Assembly: GCF_002102155.1 (NCBI RefSeq)
Contig: NZ_LQOU01000014.1
Coordinates: forward strand, 26,680-90,679
Source: Mycobacterium europaeum
GTDB taxonomy: Bacteria > Actinomycetota > Actinomycetes > Mycobacteriales > Mycobacteriaceae
Direction of reading: 5' to 3'
Length of the DNA: 64,000 nt
The translations under genes and the position numbers were made by a program. Under the pieces are notes generated by a model. The model did no database searches, had not been told where the DNA came from, and worked only from the letters and a program-made list of their open reading frames with translations. Below, in pieces: positions 1 to 9,400 of the stretch (positions within the stretch are counted from its first letter, which is position 1; each line of letters begins with the position of its first letter).

Positions 1-471
1 ACTCCCGGCGAAGCGGGTGAGGTGTTGCTGCGGGGACCGAACGTGATGCTGGGCTACCTCGATGACCCGGCAGCGACGGCGGCCGCCATCGACGCCGACG
101 GCTGGCTGCACACCGGTGACATCGGCGCCGTCGACACGGCCGGCAACCTGCGCATCACCGACCGGCTCAAGGACATGTACATCTGCGGCGGGTTCAACGT
201 CTACCCCGCCGAGGTGGAGCAGGTGCTGGCCCGGATGGAGGGGGTGGCCGACGCCGCGGTGATCGGTGTCCCCGACGAGCGGCTCGGGGAGGTCGGCCGG
301 GCGTTCGTGGTGGCCCGGCCCGGCGCCCACCTCGACGAGCAATCCGTCATCGCCTACACCCGTGAACATTTGGCGAACTTCAAGGCCCCGCGGTCGGTGC
401 GGTTCGTCGACGCGTTGCCGCGCAATCCGGGCGGCAAGGTGGTCAAACCACAACTGCGAGAGTGGACCTGA
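1..471 (+). CDS. fadD3: FadD3, HIP-CoA synthetase (C-terminal part, 5' end outside window)
   Basis: This is the last 156 residues of an acyl-CoA synthetase (ANL superfamily), open from the first base. Visible motifs are WLHTGDIG (A7 region), DRLKDMYICGGFNVYPAEVE (A8 hinge) and the C-terminal PGGKVVK carrying the catalytic lysine, so the small C-terminal subdomain is complete. The assignment to FadD3, which activates the steroid C/D-ring propionate HIP with CoA, rests on position: fadE31, fadE32 and fadE33 follow at once, as in the M. tuberculosis KstR2 regulon. The stop is 1 nt before the fadE31 GTG, so the genes are probably cotranscribed and coupled. The operon promoter lies outside the window. 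Confidence 0.85.
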   Translation, partial: TPGEAGEVLLRGPNVMLGYLDDPAATAAAIDADGWLHTGDIGAVDTAGNLRITDRLKDMYICGGFNVYPAEVEQVLARMEGVADAAVIGVPDERLGEVGRAFVVARPGAHLDEQSVIAYTREHLANFKAPRSVRFVDALPRNPGGKVVKPQLREWT

Positions 472-472
472 C

Positions 473-1606
473 GTGGATCTGCAACTAGACGAGGAGACCC
501 TGGCGTTACAGGCCGAGGTCCGGGACTTCCTGTCGGCGAACGCCGACGCGATCCCGACGAAGTCCTACGACAACGCCGAAGGCTTCGCCCAGCACCGGCA
601 TTGGGACCGGGTGCTGTTCGACGCCGGGCTGTCGGTCATCACGTGGCCCAAGAAGTACGGCGGCCGTGACGCGCCGCTGCTGCACTGGGTGGTGTTCGAG
701 GAGGAATACTTCCGGGCGGGCGCCCCGGGCCGAGCCAGCGCGAACGGCACGTCGATGCTCGCGCCGACGCTCTTCGCGCACGGCACCGAAGAGCAACTGG
801 ACCGCATCCTGCCGAAAATGGCCAGCGGGGAACAGATCTGGGCGCAAGCATGGTCGGAGCCCGAGTCCGGCAGCGACCTGGCGTCGCTGCGGTCCACCGC
901 GACCAAGACCGACGGCGGCTGGCTGCTCAACGGGCAGAAGATCTGGAGTTCCCGCGCGCCGTTCGCCGAAATGGGCTTCGGCTTGTTCCGGTCGGACCCC
1001 GAAGCCGAGCGCCACCACGGCCTGACCTACTTCATGTTCGACCTGAAGGCCAACGGAGTCACCGTGCGACCCATCGTCCAGCTGGGCGGTGACACCGGCT
1101 TCGGCGAGATCTTCCTCGACGACGTCTTCGTCGGAGACCACGACGTGATCGGCACGCCCAACGAGGGCTGGCGGGCCGCCATGAGCACCTCGAGCAACGA
1201 GCGCGGCATGTCGCTGCGCAGCCCGGCGCGCTTCCTCGCGGCGGCCGAACGATTGGTGGAGTTGTGGAAGGACCGCGGCTCCCCCGCGGCGTTCGCCGAT
1301 CGGGCGGCCGACGCGTGGATCAAGGCCCAGGCGTACCGCCTGCAGACGTTCGAAACGGTGAGCAGGTTGGCGGCCGGCGGTGAACTCGGCGCCGAATCCT
1401 CGGTGACCAAGGTGTTCTGGTCGGACCTCGACGTGGCGATACATCAGACGGCGCTGGACATCCTCGGCGCCGACGGGGAGCTGGCCGGCCAGTGGACCGA
1501 CGGCCTGCTCTTCGCGCTCGGCGGCCCAATCTACGCCGGCACCAACGAGATCCAGCGCAACATCATCTCCGAACGGCTGCTGGGCCTGCCCCGAGAGAAG
1601 AAGTGA
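473..1606 (+). CDS. fadE31: Acyl-CoA dehydrogenase FadE31
   Basis: A 377-residue acyl-CoA dehydrogenase starting at GTG 473, just after the fadD3 stop; the length equals the usual FadE31. Family signatures are WSEPESGSDLASLR in the middle (FAD/substrate region) and AGTNEIQRNIISERLLGL at the C-terminus. In M. tuberculosis FadE31 pairs with FadE32 or FadE33 as alpha2-beta2 flavoprotein dehydrogenases in cholesterol C/D-ring catabolism (family knowledge). The open frame continues upstream over fadD3, but that part is an out-of-frame shadow. The next gene begins 1 nt after its stop. Confidence 0.9.
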   Translation: MDLQLDEETLALQAEVRDFLSANADAIPTKSYDNAEGFAQHRHWDRVLFDAGLSVITWPKKYGGRDAPLLHWVVFEEEYFRAGAPGRASANGTSMLAPTLFAHGTEEQLDRILPKMASGEQIWAQAWSEPESGSDLASLRSTATKTDGGWLLNGQKIWSSRAPFAEMGFGLFRSDPEAERHHGLTYFMFDLKANGVTVRPIVQLGGDTGFGEIFLDDVFVGDHDVIGTPNEGWRAAMSTSSNERGMSLRSPARFLAAAERLVELWKDRGSPAAFADRAADAWIKAQAYRLQTFETVSRLAAGGELGAESSVTKVFWSDLDVAIHQTALDILGADGELAGQWTDGLLFALGGPIYAGTNEIQRNIISERLLGLPREKK

Positions 1607-1607
1607 C

Positions 1608-2561
1608 GTGGAATTCCAACTAGACTCTCAGCAGCGCGACTTCGCGGCCAGCATCGACGCTGCGCTCGGCGCGGCCGGCCTGCCCGGCGCGATCCGCGCG
1701 TGGTCGGCCGGCGACACCGCGCCCGGCCGCAAGGTGTGGGGGCAGCTGGCCGACCTCGGCGTCACCGCCCTGGCCGTGCCCGAGAAGTTCGACGGCATCG
1801 AGGCGCACCCCGTCGACCTGGTCGTCGCGCTCGAACGCCTCGGACGCTGGTGCGTGCCCGGGCCGGTGGCCGAATCCATCGCGGTGGCACCGGTTTTGCT
1901 GGCCGACGATGACCGCTGCGCCGCGCTGGCATCGGGAGAGCTGATCGCCACCGTCGCGTTGCCGCCACACGCGCCGCGCGCCGTGGACGCCGAGACCGCC
2001 GGGGTGGTGCTGCTGGCCACCGAGGACGGCGTGAGCGAGGCGGCACCCGGTGACCGGCATGAGTCCGTCGACCCCAGCCGGCCGCTCTACGACGTGTCCG
2101 CGACCGGGGCCGCCTGGCAGGCCGATGTCGCGCGCGCCTACGAATTCGGGGCGCTGGCCACCGCCGCGCAGCTGGTCGGGGCGGCCGAGGCGCTGTTGCG
2201 CGACACCGTCGGCTACGCCAAGCAGCGGACGCAGTTCGGCAGGGTGATCGGTTCGTATCAGGCGATCAAGCACAAGCTCGCAGACGTGCACATCGCGATC
2301 GAGCTGGCCCGCCCGCTGCTCTACGGCGCGGCGCTGGCGCTGGCCGACCACCCGGGCCGAAGCGCCCGGGACGTCAGCGCGGCCAAGGCCGCCGCCTCCG
2401 AGGCGGGGCTGCTGGCGGCCCGCTCGGCGCTGCAGACCCATGGCGCGATCGGGTTCACCCAGGAGCACGACCTGTCCCTGTGGTTGCTGCGGGTGCAGGC
2501 ATTGCGTTCGGCCTGGGGGACTCCCGAGGCACATCGGCGGCGAGTGCTGGAGGCGCTCTGA
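1608..2561 (+). CDS. fadE32: Acyl-CoA dehydrogenase FadE32
   Basis: A 317-residue, shorter acyl-CoA dehydrogenase subunit beginning at GTG 1608. It has the family segment GYAKQRTQFGRVIGSYQAIK and a C-terminal HGAIGFTQEHDLSLW. The reduced length and the pairing with FadE31 match the beta-type subunits of mycobacterial heterotetrameric dehydrogenases. It probably oxidises a CoA-bound intermediate of steroid ring C/D breakdown; the exact substrate cannot be read from sequence. Its TGA overlaps an ATG at 2561, but the preferred fadE33 start is 75 nt further on because a repeat-like insert intervenes. Confidence 0.87.
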   Translation: MEFQLDSQQRDFAASIDAALGAAGLPGAIRAWSAGDTAPGRKVWGQLADLGVTALAVPEKFDGIEAHPVDLVVALERLGRWCVPGPVAESIAVAPVLLADDDRCAALASGELIATVALPPHAPRAVDAETAGVVLLATEDGVSEAAPGDRHESVDPSRPLYDVSATGAAWQADVARAYEFGALATAAQLVGAAEALLRDTVGYAKQRTQFGRVIGSYQAIKHKLADVHIAIELARPLLYGAALALADHPGRSARDVSAAKAAASEAGLLAARSALQTHGAIGFTQEHDLSLWLLRVQALRSAWGTPEAHRRRVLEAL

Positions 2562-2574
2562 TGCGCGCCGCGAC

Positions 2575-2635
2575 GATGCAGAACGTAGCGATGTGGGGGC
2601 ACCACCCGCTTGCGGGGGAGAGGAGCGGCGCTCTG
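2575..2635. repeat. Small GC-rich palindromic repeat-like insert at the fadE32/fadE33 junction
   Basis: Between the fadE32 stop and the preferred fadE33 ATG lies a stretch with GGGGGCACCACCC followed by GCTTGCGGGGGAGAGG, which can fold on itself. The text GCGCTCTGATG occurs both at its left edge (2553-2563) and at its right edge (2628-2638), as expected if a short element had inserted and duplicated the junction. A related core, GGGGGTACCCCC, lies at 23674-23685. The insert adds an open 25-codon extension in front of fadE33. Its identity as a mobile small repeat is inference. Confidence 0.45.
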
Positions 2636-3586
2636 ATGACTGAAGAACGGGAGATGCTGCGGGAGACCGTCGCGGCCCTGGTGGCCAAGCACGCAAACCC
2701 GGCGGCGGTGCGCGCGGCGATGGAGTCCGAACGCGGCTACGACGAGTCGCTGTGGCAGCTGCTGTGCGAGCAGGTCGGCGCCGCCGCGCTGGTGATCCCC
2801 GAGGAACTCGGCGGCGCGGGCGGCGAACTGGCCGACGCCGCAACGGTTTTGCAGGAGCTGGGCCGCGCACTGGTGCCTTCCCCGCTACTGGGGACCACGC
2901 TCGCGGAGCTGGCCCTGCTGGCCGCGCCCGAGCCTGACGCCGAGACGCTGGGCGGGCTCGCCGAGGGCACCTCGATCGGCGCGCTGGTGCTCGACGCCGA
3001 CTACGTGGTCAACGGCGATGTCGCCGACGTCGTGATCGCCGTCGAAGACGGCCGGCTGAGCAGGTGGACCCGGTTCAGCGCGGAGCCGGTGGCCACCCTG
3101 GACCCGACCCGCCGGCTCGCGCGGGTACAGCCGGAGCAGGCCGAGACGATCGGCACCGACCCCGGGATCGCCGACGCCGCGGCCATCCTGCTGGCCGCCG
3201 AGCAGATCGGCGCCGCGGAACGCTGCCTGGAGCTCACCGTCGAATACGCCAAGAACAGAGTGCAATTCGGGCGGCCGATCGGCAGCTTCCAGGCGCTCAA
3301 GCACCGGATGGCCGACCTTTACGTCATGATCGCCGCGGCCAAGGCCGTCGTTGCCGACGCGTGCACCGAGCCCACCCCCACCAATGCGGCCACCGCGCGC
3401 CTGGCCGCCACCGAGGCGCTGTGCACCACGGCCGCCGAAGGCATCCAACTGCACGGCGGGATCGCGATCACCTGGGAGCACGACATGCACCTGTACTTCA
3501 AACGCGCCCACGGCGGCGCGCACCTGCTCGACACGCCGCAGGAAGTGCTCGCCCGACTGGAAGCCGAGGTGCTCGAAACGTCGTGA
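2636..3586 (+). CDS. fadE33: Acyl-CoA dehydrogenase FadE33
   Basis: A 316-residue beta-type acyl-CoA dehydrogenase subunit, paralogous to FadE32. It contains VEYAKNRVQFGRPIGSFQAL and LHGGIAITWEHDMHLYFKRA. The start at ATG 2636 (MTEEREML) gives a length close to the M. tuberculosis protein, and GGGGAGAGG lies upstream. The in-frame ATG at 2561 would add 25 residues encoded by a repeat-like insert and is judged less likely. FadE33 can partner FadE31 in steroid degradation (family knowledge). The stop overlaps the aspB GTG by 4 nt. Confidence 0.87.
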   Translation: MTEEREMLRETVAALVAKHANPAAVRAAMESERGYDESLWQLLCEQVGAAALVIPEELGGAGGELADAATVLQELGRALVPSPLLGTTLAELALLAAPEPDAETLGGLAEGTSIGALVLDADYVVNGDVADVVIAVEDGRLSRWTRFSAEPVATLDPTRRLARVQPEQAETIGTDPGIADAAAILLAAEQIGAAERCLELTVEYAKNRVQFGRPIGSFQALKHRMADLYVMIAAAKAVVADACTEPTPTNAATARLAATEALCTTAAEGIQLHGGIAITWEHDMHLYFKRAHGGAHLLDTPQEVLARLEAEVLETS

Positions 3587-4740
3587 ACGACCACGTCGCC
3601 CCGCGCGCCGCCATCCCGCCGTTCTACGTGATGGACGTGTGGCTGGCGGCCGCCGAGCGCCAGCGCAGCCACGGCGATCTGGTGAACCTGTCGGCCGGCC
3701 AGCCCAGCGTGGGAGCGCCGGAGCCGGTCCGCGCGGCCGCCGCCTCCGCCCTGCACCTCAACGAGCTCGGCTACACCGTGACGCTGGGCCTGCCCGAGCT
3801 GCGCGCGGCGATAGCGGCGGACTACCGACGCCAGCACGGGCTGGTAGTCGAGCCCGACGACGTGGTGATCACCACGGGCTCCTCCGGCGGATTCCTGCTC
3901 GCGTTTCTGGCGTGCTTCGACGCGGGCGACCGGGTCGCGCTGGCCAGCCCCGGCTACCCGTGCTACCGAAACATCCTGTCCGCGTTGGGATGTGAGGTGG
4001 TCGAGATCCCCTGCGGACCCCAGACCCGCTTCCACCCCACCGTGCAGATGCTCGCCGAACTCGACCCGCCGCCCCACGGCGTGATCGTCGCCAGCCCCGC
4101 CAACCCCACCGGGACGGTCATAGCGCCGTCCGAACTGGCCGCCATCGCGGCGTGGTGCGAGAAGTCCGGTGTGCGGCTGATCAGCGACGAGGTCTACCAC
4201 GGCCTGGTCTATGAGGGCGCGCCGCCGACCAGCTGCGCCTGGCAGACCTCGCGGGACGCCGTGGTGGTCAACAGCTTTTCGAAATACTGGGCGATGACGG
4301 GCTGGCGGCTGGGCTGGATGCTGGTGCCGCCGGCGCTGCTGCGCGCGGTGGACCGCCTGACGGGCAACTTCACCATCTGCCCGCCGGCGCTGTCGCAGAT
4401 CGCCGGGGTGGCGGCCTTCACCCCGGAGGCGATCGCCGAAGCCGACGGCAACCTGCACCACTACGCGACCAACCGCGCGCTGCTGTTGGACGGGCTGCGC
4501 CGAATCGGCATCGACCGGCTGGCGCCCACCGACGGTGCGTTCTACGTCTACGCCGACATCTGCGACCACACCGACGACTCGATGGCGTTCTGCTCGAAGC
4601 TGTTGCACGACACCGGCGTTGCCATCGCACCGGGCATCGACTTCGACACCACGCACGGCAATTCGTTCGTCCGGCTCTCGTTCGCCGGGCCGACGGACGA
4701 CATCGAAGAGGCGCTGCGGCGAATCGGCGCCTGGCTCTAA
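3583..4740 (+). CDS. aspB: Class I/II aminotransferase AspB
   Basis: A 385-residue PLP-dependent fold-type I aminotransferase starting at GTG 3583, overlapping fadE33 by GTGA. The PLP-lysine is K234 in NSFSKYWAMTG; SPANPTGT and SDEVYHGL are the cofactor-ring contacts, and the arginine in FVRLSFAG should bind the substrate carboxylate. It sits at the end of the fadD3-fadE31-33 operon, as Rv3565 does. The amino donor and acceptor are not determined by sequence, and its role in steroid breakdown is unclear. It ends in a 4-bp convergent overlap with nat. Confidence 0.88.
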   Translation: MNDHVAPRAAIPPFYVMDVWLAAAERQRSHGDLVNLSAGQPSVGAPEPVRAAAASALHLNELGYTVTLGLPELRAAIAADYRRQHGLVVEPDDVVITTGSSGGFLLAFLACFDAGDRVALASPGYPCYRNILSALGCEVVEIPCGPQTRFHPTVQMLAELDPPPHGVIVASPANPTGTVIAPSELAAIAAWCEKSGVRLISDEVYHGLVYEGAPPTSCAWQTSRDAVVVNSFSKYWAMTGWRLGWMLVPPALLRAVDRLTGNFTICPPALSQIAGVAAFTPEAIAEADGNLHHYATNRALLLDGLRRIGIDRLAPTDGAFYVYADICDHTDDSMAFCSKLLHDTGVAIAPGIDFDTTHGNSFVRLSFAGPTDDIEEALRRIGAWL

Positions 4741-5567
4741 GCGTCCAGGATCTTGTCCAGGCGTGCCTCGAGCGCGCCGCGGCCGGCGACGTCGGACACG
4801 TTGATGCCGAACCGGTCCCTGAGGGTGTCCACCACCGCCGCCGCGTCGTCGAGGCGGATCTTCTCGGTGGCGTCGCCGCGGTGGATCGCCAGATTCCGGC
4901 CGGCCAGGTTCAGCCGGGCGTCGTCGGTGACGCGCGCGGCCGTCAGTCCGGTCACGAAATGCGACGCGGGGTGGGTCGAGACGAACCAGCTGCCCACTTG
5001 CAGGTCGATGTCGGGCGCCGTCCGGGTGCTGAACTCGTAGAGCGGTTGCCACTCGCCGCGGACCTGAGCCCGCAGGACCAGGCCCTCGCCGCGGTCCTCC
5101 AGCCGGTAGGGCTCGTGCGTCGTGGGCTGCACGCTGCCGGTCTCGATGCGCAGGGGCGAGGGGGGTGTCATCCCGCCGAAGCCCACGTCGACGAGGTAAG
5201 CACCGTGGGAGCCCGGGAACGTCACCGCCAACACGGTGTGAGTCTGCGACGGTGATGGCGAGTCGGGCGGCCGCATCCACACCACCCGCCCGGCCAGGCG
5301 CCGCACCCGGAAGCCGAGCTCGGTCAGCACGTAGCCCATCAAGCCGTTGTGCTCGTAGCAGTAGCCGCCGCGGCCCCGGTGAACCAGCTTGCCGGCCAGG
5401 GCGCCCGGGCTCAGGTCGTCGACCGGCACCCCCAGCACCGGATCGAGATTCTCGAAGGGAATCGCTTTGGTGTGGGCGCCGACCAAATCCTGCAGGACCT
5501 CCAGGTTGGGCGCCGCGGCGCCGCCATAGCCGATGCGGTCGAAGTACTCGCCCAGGTTCAGCGTCAT
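4737..5567 (-). CDS. nat: Arylamine N-acetyltransferase Nat
   Basis: A 276-residue NAT family enzyme. The catalytic triad is intact: C70 in RGRGGYCYEH, H110 in THTVL and D127 in YLVDVGFGG, the same numbering as M. tuberculosis NAT. It uses acyl-CoA (propionyl- or acetyl-CoA) to acylate arylamines such as isoniazid and has been linked to cholesterol-derived propionyl-CoA and lipid synthesis (family knowledge). In M. tuberculosis it closes the hsaA-D-C-B operon. Here about 4.6 kb of other genes, including two on the opposite strand, separate it from hsaB, so it must have its own promoter in 5568-5663 or rely on another arrangement. Confidence 0.93.
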   Translation of the reverse strand: MTLNLGEYFDRIGYGGAAAPNLEVLQDLVGAHTKAIPFENLDPVLGVPVDDLSPGALAGKLVHRGRGGYCYEHNGLMGYVLTELGFRVRRLAGRVVWMRPPDSPSPSQTHTVLAVTFPGSHGAYLVDVGFGGMTPPSPLRIETGSVQPTTHEPYRLEDRGEGLVLRAQVRGEWQPLYEFSTRTAPDIDLQVGSWFVSTHPASHFVTGLTAARVTDDARLNLAGRNLAIHRGDATEKIRLDDAAAVVDTLRDRFGINVSDVAGRGALEARLDKILDA

Positions 5568-5663
5568 AGAGCCATTCTGCTGGCACCGCCATCAGCGGGC
5601 GTGCGACGGCCCGTAGCGGGTATGCCCTTCGTCAGCCCAATTCTTACCGCGAAGGAGGAGCCC

Positions 5664-6269
5664 ATGGCCGACGTCGACCTCTACCTCGATCCGGTCTGTC
5701 CGTTCTCCTGGGTGACGGCGCGCTGGCTGCGCGACGCCGCCCAGTCCACGCAGACGCCGGTCGTCCTGCGGCAGATGAGCCTGGCGGTACTCAATGAGGG
5801 CCAGGACGCGGACGACGCCAAACAGCAACGCATGATGGAGCGGTCGACGCGGCTGGGACGGCTGTTCGCCGCGGCCGTCGACGAGCGTGGACCCGACGCA
5901 TTCGAGGGCCTCTACGACTCGGTGGGCCGGCGCATCCATGTGCGCGGGGACGAACTCGACACGGACGCGATCCGCGAAGCCCTCGCCGAGAACGGCCTCG
6001 AGGAACGCCTCGCCGAAGCGCTCGACGACAGCGGCTTCGACGACGCGGTGCGGCGGGCGCACCAGGCCAGCCAGGAAGCCCTCGGCGACGAGGCCGGCAG
6101 CCCGATCATCGCCGTCGGGGGCCGCGCCTTCTCCGGACCGGTACTGACCCGGGCGCCGAACGGGCACGACGGCGTCCGGCTGCTGGAGGCGGTGCTCACC
6201 ATGGCCGCCGTTCCCGAGTTCGCCGCGCTGCAGCGGCCGCACCAGGGGCCACCGACCATCGACGCCTGA
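5664..6269 (+). CDS. DsbA-family (Rv2466c-like) thioredoxin-fold oxidoreductase with CxxS site
   Basis: A 201-residue DsbA-like protein starting at ATG 5664 behind a strong GAAGGAGGAG. The N-terminus LYLDPVCPFSWVTARW aligns with the thioredoxin-fold active-site region of the mycothiol-dependent reductase Rv2466c, including the following QMSLAVLNE segment, and GSPIIAVGGRAFSGPVL supplies the cis-Pro-side region. The active site is C12-P-F-S15 rather than CxxC, so a monothiol (glutaredoxin- or transferase-like) mechanism is likely. No signal peptide is visible, so it is probably cytoplasmic. It lies alone between nat and the kinase gene. The family call is fairly sure; the substrate is unknown. 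Confidence 0.78.
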   Translation: MADVDLYLDPVCPFSWVTARWLRDAAQSTQTPVVLRQMSLAVLNEGQDADDAKQQRMMERSTRLGRLFAAAVDERGPDAFEGLYDSVGRRIHVRGDELDTDAIREALAENGLEERLAEALDDSGFDDAVRRAHQASQEALGDEAGSPIIAVGGRAFSGPVLTRAPNGHDGVRLLEAVLTMAAVPEFAALQRPHQGPPTIDA

Positions 6270-6408
6270 GCCCGCCACCCGGTTAAGTCTTCGCGGGCTC
6301 CGTCCTGGCCCGGTCACCAAGGTTGCCGAAAGAGGCACCGGTGAGGTTCTGAGCGCTTAACCTTGAGCTCGCCCGTCACATGTTTCGCGGAGGGTCGAGC
6401 GCCAGCAA

Positions 6409-9400
6409 ATGCCTGAAGAGCCCCGTTCCGACACTGTCGCACCGGTACCGAGCGGCATCGCCGCGGAGCTGGCGGCAGCGGGGTTCGAAGATGCGCGCCA
6501 GGTAGCCCGGGGCGGGGCGGGGGTGATCTACTGCTGCTACGAGACCGCCCTCGGGCGAAGCGTAGCGGTGAAGGTGTTGCCGTCGCACATCGACGACGAC
6601 AGTAGGGAACGGTTCCTTCGCGAGGGCTACGCGATGGGCGGGCTCTCCGGGCATCCGAACATCGTCAACATCCTGCGGGTCGGCGTCACCGCGAGCGGCA
6701 AGCCCTACATCGTGATGCCGTACCACTCGGCGGATTCGCTGGCGGTCCGGCTGCGCCGCGAGGGGCCGGTGCCCTGGCCCGAGGCCTTACACATCGGTGT
6801 CAAGCTCTGCGGCGCACTGGAAACCGCGCACCGCGCCGGGACCCTGCACCGCGACATAAAGCCGGCCAACATCCTGGTCAACGATTACGGCGAGCCGCAA
6901 CTCAGCGATTTCGGGATCGCCCACATCGAAGGCGGGTACGAGACGGCGACCGGGTTCTTCTCCGGCACGATCGATTACACCGCGCCCGAGGTGATGACGG
7001 GCAATCCGGCGACGGTGGCCTCCGACATGTATTCCCTCGGCGCCACGCTCTACGCGCTGATCGCGGGCAACGCCGCGCACGAACGCAAGAAGGGCGAGGA
7101 CCTGATCGCGCAGTACCTGCGGATCAGCACCACCGGGATTCCGGACATGCGGCCCGACGGCATCCCCGACGCCGTGTGCTCGGCGATCGAGCGGGCGATG
7201 TCGATCGACCCCGCCGAGCGGCCCGCCTCGGCCGAGGAGTTCGGCCGCGAGCTGCAGGCCGCCCAGCGCCGCAACGGCCTGAAACCGGACGCGATGGCCA
7301 TCACCGGACGCCCCTCGGCCGTGGCGGCGGACGTCCCGTTCGCCCCGCCGGTCCCACCGGGCGTGCACAGCGAAGTGGCGCGGCCGCCCGCCCCGAACAC
7401 GTCGGGCCCGGCCCCACCCCCGCGGGGGCCGGCCGGGCACGACGACCCGACCTCCGCCATCAGCGCCCCGGTCGACCACGCCATGGAGACGGCGCCCTTC
7501 CCGCAGTCCGGGCCCGCCGAGCTGTCCGAGGCGGCCAGCCTGCTGCGCGGCGGACACGGTTCGGCGACGCAACCGAAGGTGCCGCCTCCCCAGGCCACCG
7601 CGCCGTCGGGTCGAAGCGGCGGCGTCCAGGGCCCGCCGCGTGGCCCCGGTGCCCGGGTGGCCGCGTGGTTCGCGGAACCGGGCCAACAGCGGAACCGCAT
7701 CGCGATGGCGGCCGGCGCTGTGGCCGCGATCCTGCTGCTGGTGGCCGCCGGGATCTATGTCGCGCTGCCGAACGACAACAACGCCGGTTCGAAGGGCGCC
7801 GCGGGCCAGCCGACCGCGCAGCCCCCGATGCAGTGGAAGCCGATCACCAACGCACGCATTTCGCGGGACGCGGCGGCCACCACCCAGGCCGACGGCACGA
7901 TCTGGATCTTCGGTGGGATCCGCAGCGACGGCGGGCTCACCGGACTGCAAGAGGGGTACGACCCCGTCATCGACAGTTGGAAGGTCGGCGACGACCTGCC
8001 GGTCCCCGTCTCGCATGCGATGGCCGTCACCTGGCAGGGCAATCCCGTCGTGCTCGGCGGCTGGAAGTCCGAGGGCGGCAAGAACGTGGCGAGCGACCAG
8101 GTCTGGCGGGTCGTCAACAGCCGCTGGGTCGAGCTTCCGCACCTGCAGCAACCCCGGGCGGCCGCGGCGGCGGCCGTGGTCGGCGACCGCCTGGTGGTCA
8201 CCGGCGGTGTCGACGCGAGCGGCGCGCTGCTGAACACCACCGAGGTGTTCGACGGCAACACCTGGACACTCGGCGCGCCGATCCCGACTCCGCGCCAGCT
8301 GCTCGCGGGGGCGTCGGACGGGAAGCTGATGTACACCGTGGGCGGCACCACCGGCACCGCCGACCTGGCGACGGTCGAGGCGTACGACCCGGGCGCCAAG
8401 GCCTGGGCGGCGATGCCCGCGCTGAGCCAGCCGCGCAGCGACTCGGGCGTGGCGGTCGTCGACGGGCGTCTGGTCGCCGTGGGCGGCGTATCGGCGGGAC
8501 AGGTCCTCAAGAGCGCCGCGGCGTTCGACCTGATGACGAAGACGTGGTCGGGTCTGCCCGACATGACCACCGGCCGGCACGGCCTGGCCGTCGACGCCGT
8601 GGAGAAGTCCGTGTATGCGATCGGCGGGTCCACCGCCGTAGGCGACGGGCAGCTCACCTCGTCGGCCGAAGCGCTGAAGCTGCCGGCGCGCAGGATCCAG
8701 CCGGCGGCGCAGTGGCGCTCGCTGCCCGACGCACCGACGCCCCGGCTGATGATGGCCTGGGCCGTCCAGGGCGACAAGATCTGGATCGTGGGCGGCCTGC
8801 GCAACGGCGCGGCGCTGCAGACCGTCGAGAGCTACGACCCGCGCACCGGCGCCTGGCAGACCGGTCCGCCGCTGCCCATCCCGCTGCATCACGCGACGGC
8901 GGCGACCTACCGCGGCGAAGTCGTCGTGCTCGGCGGCGCCAGCGATCAACTCGCCGACGCGTCGGACAAGGTGTTCGCGCTGCGCGGCGGCAACTGGGTC
9001 GAACTGCCGCATCTCACCCACGCGCGCGCCGCGCCGGCCGCGGCGGTGGTGGGCGACAAGCTCATCGCGGTCGGTGGCCAGAACGCCAAGCAACTCGTTC
9101 CGCAGACCGAGGTCTTCGACGGCAGTTCGTGGAAGGACGCCGCCGACATGCCCACGCCGCGCGAACATCTGGCCGCCGTCTCGGACGGCACCTACCTGTA
9201 CGCGATCGGCGGGCGGTTCCTCTCCGCCGACAAGAACTCCGCGGCCAATGAGCGGTTCGACCCGCAGTCGGGCGCCTGGACCAAGCTGGTGGGCATGCCC
9301 ACCCCGCGCGGGAGCTACGGCGCGACCTACATCGACGGCCGCATCGTGGTCGCCGGCGGCGAGGAACCGACGATGGTCCTGAACGTGGCCGAGATGTACG

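Noticed and set aside
3319..5592. A 757-codon minus-strand frame opposite aspB and nat
   Set aside because: Low-complexity translation; aspB and nat carry intact catalytic residues in their own frames.
6281..6362. Inverted pair GGTTAAG/CTTAACC upstream of the kinase gene
   Set aside because: The arms are 7 nt and about 70 nt apart; no known operator or stable hairpin fits.
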